From CF-13 sp036782775 (GTDB taxonomy: Bacteria > Chloroflexota > Dormibacteria > CF-121), in assembly GCA_036782775.1 (NCBI GenBank), contig DAIPYJ010000011.1, forward strand, positions 1 to 64,000: a DNA stretch of 64,000 nt. Reading direction: 5' to 3'. This document shows, one piece after another, positions 18,343 to 27,080 of this stretch. How positions within the stretch are numbered: position 1 is the first letter of the stretch; each line of letters starts with the position of its first letter. Position numbers and translations under genes: made by a program. The notes beneath the pieces were generated by a model. It had not been told where the DNA came from, did no database searches, and saw only the letters and a list, made by a program, of their open reading frames with translations.

Positions 18343-18503
18343 CGATCCTCGATCAACGCAAATCACTGGACCTGCAGCCGGCGGGAGGAGCTGCCGGTGC
18401 CGTGTACGATCGGCCGATCGGCCTGCGCCTCTTATATAAGGATGCGACCTCAGGCGAGGAGCACTACCTTCTGCGCATTTCCCAGCTGGGTTTTGGACAC
18501 TAA
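18339..18503 (+). pseudogene. 5' fragment of a cupin-domain gene
   Basis: This 54-codon frame overlaps the GNAT stop by 4 bp (ATGA). It encodes RPIGLRLLYKDATSGEEHYLLR, which resembles the first strands of small cupin proteins of the type LYxDPxTGxxxYLxRYP. The frame stops before the His-rich metal-binding strands that define a cupin. It is either a truncated remnant or a very short independent protein; the remnant reading is preferred. Confidence 0.5.
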
Positions 18504-18506
18504 CCG

Positions 18507-19160
18507 GTGAAGCTACTCGGTGTCGCAGTCCTCGGGATCGGGTCTGCCGTGGCAGCCGGTCTCTGGGCTGGAGGGCACCTGATCGCTCGCGAGACCGTCG
18601 GCGCGGTCCAGGGCAATGCTCGGCTGATCGGATATGCATCGGTTGTCCTGCTCCTGCCGCTCGCAGCAGAAGTGGTTACGGGTGTCCAGCTTGGGCTGCT
18701 TGCGCACGCCCTGATCGGCTTCCTCCTCATCCCACCGCTTGTGATCAAGCTCGGCAGCGTGGGGTATCGCTTCGCCCGGTACTACGCGGGTGATCGTCAC
18801 TACCGGTTGGCTGGGCCACCCGAACCGGTCATGCGCGTGCTCGGAGCCGGGCTGGTTCTTCTGACCATCGTGCTCTTCGCAAGCGGCATCGAGCTGTGGC
18901 TGTTCGGCTACCGCTTTGGCCAGCAGTGGGCGACCTGGCACAAGGCCGCGTTCGTCTTGTGGTTCCTCGTCGTCATCGTCCACGTGGTTGCGTATGTTCC
19001 TCGCGCCGCCGACCTGACGACGGCGGATTGGCAAAGCCGGCTGCCGGGAGCCTTAAGCCGACAGGCTCTCGTGATTGTCGGTCTCCTTCTAGGCGCCGGG
19101 TTGCTCCTTGCCATGCTGCCCTTCAAGTCACCATTCCTGCCGGCCTTGGGCGGCACTTAG
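18507..19160 (+). CDS. Integral membrane protein, possibly b-type cytochrome-like
   Basis: A 217-residue protein starting with GTG 3 bp after the cupin fragment. It has about five hydrophobic segments (about 3-20, 36-75, 108-130, 146-165, 185-207). His residues within or next to helices (GLLAHALIGF, TWHKAAFVLW, VVIVHVVAYV) recall di-haem cytochrome b561/DUF4405-like four-helix membrane proteins. Haem binding is an inference from these positions only. A charged loop GYRFARYYAGDRHYR separates helices. The natural partner is unknown. Confidence 0.65.
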   Translation: MKLLGVAVLGIGSAVAAGLWAGGHLIARETVGAVQGNARLIGYASVVLLLPLAAEVVTGVQLGLLAHALIGFLLIPPLVIKLGSVGYRFARYYAGDRHYRLAGPPEPVMRVLGAGLVLLTIVLFASGIELWLFGYRFGQQWATWHKAAFVLWFLVVIVHVVAYVPRAADLTTADWQSRLPGALSRQALVIVGLLLGAGLLLAMLPFKSPFLPALGGT

Positions 19161-19199
19161 CACAACGTTCGGCCGAGCCACAAGCTACCGTTAAATAGG

Positions 19200-19895
19200 A
19201 TGCCGGTTCCGATTCGCGTGATGATCGAACAGGGCAAGAAGAAGGCCGTCGCCTCAGCCTTCGACTGGCCCGGCTGGGACCGAGGCGGCAAGGCTGAGGA
19301 TGAGGCCTTGACGGTGCTCGCCAGCTATCGGCCGCGGTACGCCCGGGTGGCGATGCTCACCGGGCTGGGGAAGGCGTTCGGCGCGGCGGGGTCCTTGAGG
19401 GTGGTCGAACACGTGCAAGGAACTGGCATGACCGACTTCTACACCCTGTCGGCCAGGCCGGCGAAGCCGGAACAGAAGCCGATGAGCGAGGCGGAATGCG
19501 AGCGAAAGCTGGCTCTACTCCGAGCCTGCTGGGCGTACTTTGACGAGGTCGCGTCGCGCGTGTCGGCCGAGTTGCGAAAGGGTCCTCGTGGCGGAGGTCG
19601 CGATCGCGACTTGATCGTCCGTCACGCGAACGGCGCTGAGATCGTCGAATTCGCGCCAAAGGTGGGCGTGATCAGCGCCGTCGAAGCCTGGCAGAAGGCG
19701 GACCGGCGCAAACTTCGGGCTCACCGCGACGCGTTCTGCGCGGCAATCCGGGAGTACAACTCCCGCGGTGCCGCGGCGCGAACCTGGACCGTTCAGTTCG
19801 TGATCCGCCGCTGCGCGTATCACTGCTCGACCACGCCTGGGAAATGGAAGACAAGGATCTCTCGGGCACGCCTCACTCGCCGCGGAAATAATTAA
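19200..19895 (+). pseudogene. DinB-like / HicB-like conserved protein with 3' frameshift
   Basis: The first part (IRVMIEQGKKKAVASAFDWPGW) resembles the N-terminus of an actinobacterial/chloroflexotal family combining a HicB-like strand region with a DinB-type helical bundle (ELRKGPRGGGRDRDLIV). After RRCAYH, at about 19823, the expected continuation lies in the next frame: LDHAWEMEDKDLSGT and a TAA at 19889-19891. The reading frame used by the start codon instead runs into an unrelated Arg/Thr-rich tail ending at 19895. One missing base near 19823 explains this. It is either a true inactivating or tail-altering frameshift or a sequencing error. Confidence 0.7.
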
Positions 19896-19953
19896 CCGCA
19901 ATCACCAGTCAACGGCTCCTCGTGAATGCGTCGTACGTTGACCCTGCGCTGGA

Positions 19954-21492
19954 TTAAGCCAGGGCAGCGTAGAGGTGAACCTCTCCCGGGACGCCTTTCA
20001 GCTGATGATTGCCTCGATCTGCCAGCTGGATCTCTGAACCGGCAACCACTTCTCGCAGCGCTTCTGATACCAGCACCTCGCCTCCCTTCGCCTCTGACAT
20101 CACCCGTGCCGCCAGGTGGACGTTGCCGCCTTCGACGTATCGACCATCGACCTGGACTTCGCCAATGTGCACGCCAACCCGAACGTCGAGCGTCAACGGT
20201 TTAACGGCCTCGACGATGGCATGCCCGCAGTCGATCGCGCGAGCCGGCGCGTCGAAGGTGATGAAAAATCCGTCCCCGGTCGTATCGACCTCGTGGCCGC
20301 CATAGTGCCTCAGGCATCGGCGCACGGTGGCGCGAAATCGCTCGAGCAGCTCGCGCCATGGCCGATTGCCCATGGCGTAGGCGCGCTCGGTGGATCCAAC
20401 CAGGTCGATGAAGAGCAGGGTCATGACCCTGGCTTCTGAGATGTACCGATTCGCCAGCCTCAGCGCTCGCGCTCGCGCCGGCATGAAGGCGATCGCTACC
20501 GGCACGACGGACGCAAGCAGGACGAGTTCTTCTGATTGCCGGCCCGTGACTCCGCTGAGCACCAGATTCGCCGCGCCGCTGATGGCGATGAAGGCGATGG
20601 CGAGGCCGGCAGTTAAGCCGGCATACATGAGGGTCCGATTCAGGATGTGGTCGATGTCGAACAGTCCCTGCCGGAAGATTCCGATCGCGAGGGCGAGTGG
20701 GATTCCACTGACCGCCGCCGAGAAAACCGCTCGGTTCAAGGCCTGAAAGGGGATCCCCCCTGAGGCGCTTGGACGCAAGAGCGCCCCGGTGGGGACGACT
20801 AACAGGTAGACGACGACGAAGACAAGGCCGCCCAGCACCGCCCATTTCATCTGCTGCCGCTGAACAGGCGAAGACCGGCGCCAGTAGCGGTAGATGGCTG
20901 CGGGCATCGTGGAGGCGACCAGCGTGACCACCACGATCCTTTCCCCGATCGGACCGATCGGAAAGGCTCCAAGAAAGGGACCACCAACCGCAGGGATCAG
21001 CCAGATCAGCAGCCACAGTGCGGAAAGCACCAGCGTCAAGCGTGATACGAAGCGCCCGTCCGGGAAGCAGAATGCCCACGGTAGGCTCAACCCCTCGGCG
21101 ATGAGGAGGACGGTGGCGGGCCAGGGCGGCGCCCAAGGATTCGCTCTCCCCTCCAAGATGATGCCGGTGATCTGCGTAAACGTGCCCATCACCACTGCAA
21201 ACGAAAGGAAACCACTGGCCAGAACCAGACCGAAGAGGTCGCGCGAACGCCGCACAAAGACGAGAAGGGCGAGGGCGATCCAGGCGATGAACGCCACCAC
21301 GCTGAGAGCAGCAGCGCTGATGGCCGGCGCGCCGAGCGCCGCCTGGCTCTCGAGCCAGCCAGGCAGCCAGCGCAGATAGATGATGATCGCCAGCACGCCA
21401 AATAGGGCGACCAGGCCGCGGCCCACAACCAGGACCGGACCTTTGAGTTCGCGGCGAAGGAACACATCGAGCCCGGAACCCGAGGCCCTCAC
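19954..21492 (-). CDS. Multi-pass membrane class III adenylate/guanylate cyclase
   Basis: 512 residues. About nine hydrophobic helices occupy residues 20-345, including a FPDGRF loop seen in membrane sensor modules. The C-terminus (about 350-505) is a class III cyclase catalytic domain with metal-binding Asp residues in LLFIDLVGSTERA and TTGDGFFITF. The helix VRVGVHIGEVQVDG and the motif NVHLAARVM are also typical. It should make cAMP or cGMP at the membrane in response to an unknown signal. It is the second cyclase in the window and differs in architecture from the soluble ATPase-TPR-cyclase. Confidence 0.87.
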   Translation of the reverse strand: MRASGSGLDVFLRRELKGPVLVVGRGLVALFGVLAIIIYLRWLPGWLESQAALGAPAISAAALSVVAFIAWIALALLVFVRRSRDLFGLVLASGFLSFAVVMGTFTQITGIILEGRANPWAPPWPATVLLIAEGLSLPWAFCFPDGRFVSRLTLVLSALWLLIWLIPAVGGPFLGAFPIGPIGERIVVVTLVASTMPAAIYRYWRRSSPVQRQQMKWAVLGGLVFVVVYLLVVPTGALLRPSASGGIPFQALNRAVFSAAVSGIPLALAIGIFRQGLFDIDHILNRTLMYAGLTAGLAIAFIAISGAANLVLSGVTGRQSEELVLLASVVPVAIAFMPARARALRLANRYISEARVMTLLFIDLVGSTERAYAMGNRPWRELLERFRATVRRCLRHYGGHEVDTTGDGFFITFDAPARAIDCGHAIVEAVKPLTLDVRVGVHIGEVQVDGRYVEGGNVHLAARVMSEAKGGEVLVSEALREVVAGSEIQLADRGNHQLKGVPGEVHLYAALA

Positions 21493-21520
21493 GAAGGAAT
21501 TATGTGGCCGCTAAGTCAGT

Positions 21521-21652
21521 TTGACCATCACCAACCTGTTGACAGCTGGCAAGGCCCGGCGGACCAACTCCCGCTACTACAAGTCAATCGGCGGTGGCTA
21601 CGGGGGCTACAACGAGGACCACGAGTTCTTCGGCTATCGCCAGTCGATCTGA
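21521..21652 (+). pseudogene. Short C-terminal-like gene remnant
   Basis: A 43-codon frame (TTG to TGA) whose product ends in NSRYYKSIGGGYGGYNED followed by HEFFGYRQSI. The Gly/Tyr-rich, protein-like composition and the upstream TAA suggest the 3' end of a lost gene rather than random sequence. The family is not recognised and there is no ribosome-binding site. Confidence 0.3.
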
Positions 21653-21655
21653 CGA

Positions 21656-22045
21656 CTAGCGATCGCGCGCTGCGTTGAGTCGTACTCCCTGGAGAATGAC
21701 CGCCTTCAAAGCGGCCGCATCGATGGCTTCATGTAGGTGGAAATCGATGGCGCGAACCGTTTTGCTGTCCAGCCGCGCGTTGAAGAGCTTCTTCGGATCT
21801 TTGATGAACGCACCCTTGGGAAAGGTCAACCTGACGGCGTTCTTGAGGGCTTCACCGATACAAACGATTCCGTTATGCGACCAGACAGGCACACCTTGCG
21901 GCCTACTGGGCTTCTTCCACTTCACCTCTTCGACCAGATCGGCGTCGGCTTTCTTGATCACGGCGCGGAGCTGCGCCAGCATCTTGCCTCGCCAATCAGC
22001 ACTAAGCGCCTTGATGATCGCGGTGACCTCGGGATTGTCAGCCAA
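21656..22045 (-). CDS. DUF1801 / YdhG-like domain protein
   Basis: 129 residues: VTAIIKALSADWRGKMLAQLRAVI, VEEVKWKKPSRPQGVPVW, GIVCIGEALKNAVRLTFPKGA and DPKKLFNARLDSKTVRAIDF. This is the DUF1801 (YdhG/YdeI-like, frataxin-like fold) signature, in which the W-K-P and F-x-K-G segments are conserved. The function is not established; small cytoplasmic stress-associated proteins are typical. It begins 11 bp after the histidine kinase stop and is probably in the same operon. Confidence 0.85.
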   Translation of the reverse strand: MADNPEVTAIIKALSADWRGKMLAQLRAVIKKADADLVEEVKWKKPSRPQGVPVWSHNGIVCIGEALKNAVRLTFPKGAFIKDPKKLFNARLDSKTVRAIDFHLHEAIDAAALKAVILQGVRLNAARDR

Positions 22046-22056
22046 GCTTCGACGAT

Positions 22057-24183
22057 CTATCCCTGAGCCTTCGGGAGCTTGACGGCCACCGTCGTTCCCT
22101 TGCCCAGTTCGCTGTCAATGATCATCACATCCCCGCCCATGCCACGGGCGAGGGTTCGCGAAATGAAGAGGCCCAACCCACTGCCTGACTTGGTGGCCAT
22201 AACGCTCGGAGCCAGCCGAACGAAGCGCTCGAACACCCGCTCCCGACTGTCCATCGGGATGCCGATCCCTGCATCGCGCACCAGGACCATCGGCTCAGCG
22301 CCGTCCTCGACTCGTATCTGTATGTGCGCCGGCGCCACACTGTAGTCGAGAGCGTTGCGGATCAGATTATCTAGGACAAGGGACAAGTGGTCACCGTCAC
22401 CCAGCGCATGCACACTCTCACGAGGCCCTTCGAAGGCACACCGGGCGGCCTCGAGTTCGACTCGTGGCTGCGCCCTTCGGATGGCGGCCCGGGCTTCAGC
22501 CACCAGATCGATTCGTCGAACCGCCGGTTCGAGCTGGTTTGCCTCGGCCCGCGCCGCCACCAGGAGTGATTCCACGAGGCGCTCGAGGCTAGCCAGCTCG
22601 GTCTCGATGATGGACATGGGGTGATTCCATCCATCCGGCGCGATTCCCAGGCTGCCGTCCATGAGAAGCGACCAGTAGCCCTTCAGGACGGTCAGAGGCG
22701 TCCGTAGCTCATGTCCGGCCAGGTTCAGGAATTCCCTTTTCGCGGCCTCGCCTTGCCTGGCTTCCTGGAGTAGATGGCCCATCTGCAGGAGCAGAGCGGC
22801 CACAGCCGTGAACTGACGGACCCCCTGGATCTCATCCTCGACAAACGGCTCGTTCGGACGGCACCGGAATAGATTCAGAAGACCGATTGGCTCGCCAACA
22901 ACGCTCAGCGGCAAAATCACTGCTGGCCCCGGCCCATGAGTTTTGTCCGCGGAATTGTCAGGCGGGAATAACGCTTCAACCTCAGCCCATTCGGTGTGGA
23001 CAGGGCTCCCGGTCCGCAGGGCGGTCTGCATGACTGCGGAGACCGAGACGCGAGCGCGAGGAACACGGACTTGATTGCCTTCGACATCGAGGCAATCCTC
23101 AATAACCAGCCCGCCCTCCTCCAGCTTGCAGATCGACCCTCCGTCGGCGCCGGCCATCGAAATCGCCCGGCGGAGAAGGTTGCGGAGCAACGTGCTCAGT
23201 TCGGGTTCGCTCGCCAACTCCTGCCCCAGCTCGAGTGCCGCCCGCAACCGTTCTTCGCTATTGACGGCTGCATCCTTTTGGCGGACCGCCTCATTGAAGA
23301 GTCGCGCGTTGTGAAGCGCCAGGGCCGCTGGCATCGCCATCCGCTCGATCGCTGTTTGCTGGTCGTGGCTGAACGCGGCCTCCCGCCGTCCGACGATCAG
23401 GAGACCGATGACCTGATCCCCCATCACGAGCGGGACGTTGAGCCGATACGACAGCTCACCGATAAACGGCCTGAGAGTTTCAGACAGGTGGGTCAGCTCA
23501 TTTGGGCCAGAGGGCGTGGGTTTGCGCGCACGCACCGCCGCGAGCACCCCCGGAACGGACAGTCGCCAACGCGAGCCGATGGGAAGCGGCTGCCGACGAG
23601 CGTCTTGCGAAGCCTCGACGATGCCCTCGTCACCTTCGATTCGTGCCACGGTCGCGTGGGTAGCCTGAGCTGCACCCACGGCCAGCGTCAGCAGCCGGTC
23701 GAGCACCGCTTCCGGCTGGAGGCTCGAGTTCAACTGGGCAGACACCTGATTCAAAAATTCGAGTTGACTCATCGCCGTCCGCAGCGCGGTGACATCGCGG
23801 TTGATTTCAAGGATGCCGACGGGACGCCCGGCAGCATCAGATTGCAGTGCCCACCTGGCGTCGACCATCATCTGGGCGCCATCCCGCCGCGTCTGGACAA
23901 GGCTGCCTCCCCATCGCCCCGAGCGGATGACCTCGGCCTCGATCTCTGCTCGGGGCCGATCGTGAACCGTACGGAGGAGCTCGAATGACTTTCGGCCGAG
24001 CGCCTCGGCCCCCCGCCAGCCATAGACGTCCTCGGCGCCGCGATTCCAGTAGGTGATCACGCTCTCCGGTAATGCGAGCGTGAAGATCGCGTCGTAGGCA
24101 AGATCGAGGAGCCGCGCTTCAGGGCTGCCCGGGTGAAGTCGCTGGTCTATCGAACTCTGGGTCGTCCCGGCGGACTCGGGCAT
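22057..24183 (-). CDS. PAS-GAF-GAF hybrid sensor histidine kinase
   Basis: 708 residues, soluble (no membrane helix). A PAS domain (about 22-135, ITYWNRGAEDVYGW) is followed by two GAF domains (about 150-300 and 320-465), a HisKA dimerisation domain with the phospho-acceptor His in NLAGHELRTPL, and a HATPase_c domain with N box LIRNAL, G1 DAGIGIP and G2 GSGLGLF. It would sense a small ligand, redox state or light-type cofactor through PAS/GAF, autophosphorylate and pass phosphate to a receiver. The gene directly upstream on the same strand encodes a receiver protein, its likely partner. Confidence 0.92.
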   Translation of the reverse strand: MPESAGTTQSSIDQRLHPGSPEARLLDLAYDAIFTLALPESVITYWNRGAEDVYGWRGAEALGRKSFELLRTVHDRPRAEIEAEVIRSGRWGGSLVQTRRDGAQMMVDARWALQSDAAGRPVGILEINRDVTALRTAMSQLEFLNQVSAQLNSSLQPEAVLDRLLTLAVGAAQATHATVARIEGDEGIVEASQDARRQPLPIGSRWRLSVPGVLAAVRARKPTPSGPNELTHLSETLRPFIGELSYRLNVPLVMGDQVIGLLIVGRREAAFSHDQQTAIERMAMPAALALHNARLFNEAVRQKDAAVNSEERLRAALELGQELASEPELSTLLRNLLRRAISMAGADGGSICKLEEGGLVIEDCLDVEGNQVRVPRARVSVSAVMQTALRTGSPVHTEWAEVEALFPPDNSADKTHGPGPAVILPLSVVGEPIGLLNLFRCRPNEPFVEDEIQGVRQFTAVAALLLQMGHLLQEARQGEAAKREFLNLAGHELRTPLTVLKGYWSLLMDGSLGIAPDGWNHPMSIIETELASLERLVESLLVAARAEANQLEPAVRRIDLVAEARAAIRRAQPRVELEAARCAFEGPRESVHALGDGDHLSLVLDNLIRNALDYSVAPAHIQIRVEDGAEPMVLVRDAGIGIPMDSRERVFERFVRLAPSVMATKSGSGLGLFISRTLARGMGGDVMIIDSELGKGTTVAVKLPKAQG

Positions 24184-24208
24184 GTGCCTTCTCGCTGCTC
24201 TTCAAACA

Positions 24209-24727
24209 TCAGCGACACCATCTCGATAGCTGCGCGGCCAGGTCCTGGGGCATCATGCGGCTCTTCAAAAGGTAGTCGCGTGCACCCAGGCTGAGAGCTT
24301 CCTGCTGCAGGACTTGATCGTCGTAGTTGGTCAGGACCACAACCGGTGTACTGGTGCCAACCCGCTCTCCCATCATCGTCCGTAACATCCCGAGTCCATC
24401 CATGCGCGGCATTCTCAGGTCAAGCAGGACGATGTCGAAGTGGCCCGACCGGATGGCGTCGAGGCCGGCCAGGCCATCGGCCGCAAGCCTGACGATGTGG
24501 CCGCGGAGCCTCAGGACCGTCGCGTACAGCTCGGCCACGGCAGGGTCGTCTTCTACGAGCAAGACATGGCAGCGCCTGCTCGAGGTTTTTTGGTTTCGAG
24601 ACTCCGTGCGCTTGTGACCCAACTCCCGCCCGGGGTCCGGGCCGGCCTCGAGAGCCCATTGGCCGAAAGGGGCTGAAAGCGAGTCGGGCGGCACCTGAGC
24701 CTGCAGCCGGCCTGTGGAGATTGCCAC
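24209..24727 (-). CDS. Response regulator receiver protein with N-terminal extension
   Basis: 172 residues. A receiver domain starts near residue 52 (HVLLVEDDPAVAELY) with phospho-Asp in VLLDLRMPRMDG, Thr in VVLTNYDD and Lys in YLLKSRM. No DNA-binding output domain follows. The first 50 residues are low-complexity and may reflect an over-long start. It precedes the PAS-GAF kinase by 25 bp in the same direction, so the two probably form a two-component or phosphorelay pair. Confidence 0.85.
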   Translation of the reverse strand: MAISTGRLQAQVPPDSLSAPFGQWALEAGPDPGRELGHKRTESRNQKTSSRRCHVLLVEDDPAVAELYATVLRLRGHIVRLAADGLAGLDAIRSGHFDIVLLDLRMPRMDGLGMLRTMMGERVGTSTPVVVLTNYDDQVLQQEALSLGARDYLLKSRMMPQDLAAQLSRWCR

Positions 24728-24820
24728 GGTCCGCTATTGTAAAGAATGATAGCACCGCTGTCAATAAATAACCCCTAGAGAATTGCACCCAAAGCGAAAT
24801 CAGCCACTCGGCCGACCGCC
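24728..24820. promoter_or_regulatory. AT-richer divergent promoter region
   Basis: The 93-bp gap between the divergent response regulator and GH15 genes is distinctly AT-richer than its surroundings (TTGTAAAGAATGATAGC, TCAATAAATAACCCC). It likely carries promoters in both directions; exact boxes were not assigned. Confidence 0.45.
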
Positions 24821-26638
24821 ATGGCTGACGTGAAGCGCCTAATGGAGAGGTTGTCCCCACCTGCTATCGGTGATTACGCCCTGCTGGGAGATGCCCGAAC
24901 CGCCGCGCTGATCTCCCGCCGAGGATCGATCAACTGGCTCTGTATTCCGGCATTTGATGGGGAGCCAGTCTTCGGGCGGCTGATCGACCAGCAAAGCGGC
25001 GGAAGATTCGAGCTGGAAGTGGACGGCGAGGTCGAGGGCCGTTCCTATCGGGACGGATCCGCCGTCCTCGAAACGCGCTGGCGAGGCCGATCCGGCAGCG
25101 CCATTGTCACCGAGGCGATGCCGGTGACCGTCAAGGGCCTGCGTCCCCAGCTGGCCTTGATTCGGGAAGTGCGCTGCACCGGCGGCGAGGTCGAGGCGAG
25201 GATCCTGTTCGATCCGAGGCTCGGCCTCCCCGGACGTAAGCCACGCTCGAGTCGTCGCGGCCCCGCGCTCCTCTGTGACTGGGGCTCGATTGCCGTACTC
25301 CTCCAATGCTTCGGCCAGGATGCGCCACCGCCCGAAAGGCCGACATCAGTTCACCTCCGCGCCGGGACGACGCTGACGCTCGTCCTTTCCCTTGCCGATC
25401 GAACCCCGGCCATTTTCCTCACACCCGCTGACGTCGATCGTCTGCTCGCTGAGACGGATTCGGATTGGAAGAAATGGAGCGGCGAGATCAAGTACTTCGG
25501 TCCGTTTCGTGAGGCCGTGATCCGCAGCCTGATCACACTCCGCATGCTGACGTTTTCGCCATCCGGCGCCCCGGTGGCTGCGCCGACGACATCGCTGCCC
25601 GAGCGGATCGGCGGCGACCTCAACTGGGACTACCGCTACGCCTGGCCGCGCGACGCGAGCCTTGGTTCGGGCGCCTTTATGGCAACCGGCAAGGCCGAGG
25701 AGGCGAAGGCCTTCCTCCGCTGGCTCGAGATTGCCAGCCGGCTGACTCTGCCTCGAATGCGCGTCCTCTACACGCTCATGGGGAATCCGGCCAAGCGCGA
25801 GCGCGAGTTGCGCAACGTTTCCGGTTTCCAGGGCAGTTTGCCGGTGAGGGTATCGAACCTGGCCTCAGAACAGCACCAGCTCGATGTCTACGGCTGGGTC
25901 GTCGATACGGCCTGGCACCTGGTAAGCATGGGCTGCGAGCTCGACGGGCCCAGCTGGCGAATGATCCGCGACCTCGCGGATTTCGCCTGCACCTGCTGGC
26001 GCGACCCAGACTCCGGGATCTGGGAGGAACGTGGTGTGCTGCGCCACTACGTCTCCTCGAAGTTCCTCGCCTTCGTGGCGCTCGATCGAGCGGCGCGGAT
26101 CGCGCGACATCGCCGCAGCGATTTGCAAAAGGCCGCTCAGTGGGAGCGCGAGCGCGATGCACTGCGATCGGACGTCCGCGAGCATGGATGGAACAACGGC
26201 CTCAACTCGTACGCGGCTTCCTATGACTCGAACAACCTGGACGCTTCACTGCTGCTCCTCGGCATGTCAGAACTCGATGGCGACCGGCCGGAGCGTTTGC
26301 GATTCACGATCGACGCGATTCGCAGGAAACTCAGCGCCGGTGGGCCGCTTCTTTATCGCTACCTGCCGGCTGACGGCAAAGCGACCGAAGGGGCATTTCT
26401 CGCCTGCAGCTTCTGGTTGATTGATGCGCTCGCACGAAACGGCGATATCGACGAGGCGGAACGGCTCATGTCTGCGGCCATCGCCTTCGGCGGCGAGCTT
26501 GGCCTGTTACCGGAGGAGATCGATCCTTCGAGCGGCGGGGCGCTGGGAAATTTCCCGCAGGCGCTCAGCCACTCGAGCCTGGTCGGGGCGGCGCTGTCGA
26601 TCGAGGAGGCTAAGGCTTCAAGAACGCGCCCAGGATAG
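24821..26638 (+). CDS. Glycoside hydrolase family 15 protein (glucoamylase/trehalase-like)
   Basis: 605 residues, no signal peptide. The start PPAIGDYALLGDARTAALISRRGSINWLCIP is split by the family into an N-terminal beta-sandwich. The C-terminal (alpha/alpha)6 barrel begins near LNWDYRYAWPRDAS. The catalytic-acid region is DSGIWEERG and the base region is PEEIDPSSGGALGNFPQALSH, both typical of bacterial GH15 (trehalase or glucodextranase-like). It is probably a cytoplasmic hydrolase of trehalose or alpha-glucans. ATG 24842 is an alternative start. The stop overlaps the convergent membrane-protein gene by 29 bp. Confidence 0.92.
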   Translation: MADVKRLMERLSPPAIGDYALLGDARTAALISRRGSINWLCIPAFDGEPVFGRLIDQQSGGRFELEVDGEVEGRSYRDGSAVLETRWRGRSGSAIVTEAMPVTVKGLRPQLALIREVRCTGGEVEARILFDPRLGLPGRKPRSSRRGPALLCDWGSIAVLLQCFGQDAPPPERPTSVHLRAGTTLTLVLSLADRTPAIFLTPADVDRLLAETDSDWKKWSGEIKYFGPFREAVIRSLITLRMLTFSPSGAPVAAPTTSLPERIGGDLNWDYRYAWPRDASLGSGAFMATGKAEEAKAFLRWLEIASRLTLPRMRVLYTLMGNPAKRERELRNVSGFQGSLPVRVSNLASEQHQLDVYGWVVDTAWHLVSMGCELDGPSWRMIRDLADFACTCWRDPDSGIWEERGVLRHYVSSKFLAFVALDRAARIARHRRSDLQKAAQWERERDALRSDVREHGWNNGLNSYAASYDSNNLDASLLLLGMSELDGDRPERLRFTIDAIRRKLSAGGPLLYRYLPADGKATEGAFLACSFWLIDALARNGDIDEAERLMSAAIAFGGELGLLPEEIDPSSGGALGNFPQALSHSSLVGAALSIEEAKASRTRPG

Positions 26639-27080
26639 CGCCGTAGATCACGTGCGCGAAGATCGTCACCGCGACCGTGCGGCTGCCGTAGTTGCGAGCG
26701 AAGAGGGCGGGCGGCTCCAGCACGGCGAAGTCAAGGCCGGCGCGTTCGGACGCCATCCGCGGATGGATGGACGGTAGCGCCGGAATGATCAGGGTAAGGG
26801 CGAGCAGTCCGTGCACCAGGCCGAAGAGACCGCCAAGCAGCACGCCGGAGTGTCCGATGAGCGAGAAGCCCGACGCGTAGAAGAGCGCGAAGACCTGTCC
26901 GTTGAAGAAATGGATCACGATTCCGGGGAGCTTGGCCCGGTCCAGGTCTGCCGTGAACAGCGTCCCCAGCATGGTCGGCAGGTCCATGCGGGTCTGCCGC
27001 CAGAGCTGTGCCGCGACCAGGATCGCGGTGAGCACGGCGGTCGCAATGAATCCGAACGTCAGCCAGCCGAGCCAGTCCAC
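26610..27080 (-). CDS. Small integral membrane protein
   Basis: 156 residues with four hydrophobic helices (about 3-25, 55-75, 80-105, 132-153) and a short loop LPSIHPRMASERAG. No family is recognised with confidence. GTG 27080 immediately follows the TAG stop of the SDR gene, so the two are almost certainly cotranscribed and translationally coupled. Its last codons overlap the convergent GH15 gene. Confidence 0.7.
   Translation of the reverse strand: MDWLGWLTFGFIATAVLTAILVAAQLWRQTRMDLPTMLGTLFTADLDRAKLPGIVIHFFNGQVFALFYASGFSLIGHSGVLLGGLFGLVHGLLALTLIIPALPSIHPRMASERAGLDFAVLEPPALFARNYGSRTVAVTIFAHVIYGAILGAFLKP

Noticed and set aside
22996..23988. 330-codon plus-strand open frame
   Set aside because: Antisense shadow of the PAS-GAF histidine kinase; no domain is recognisable.
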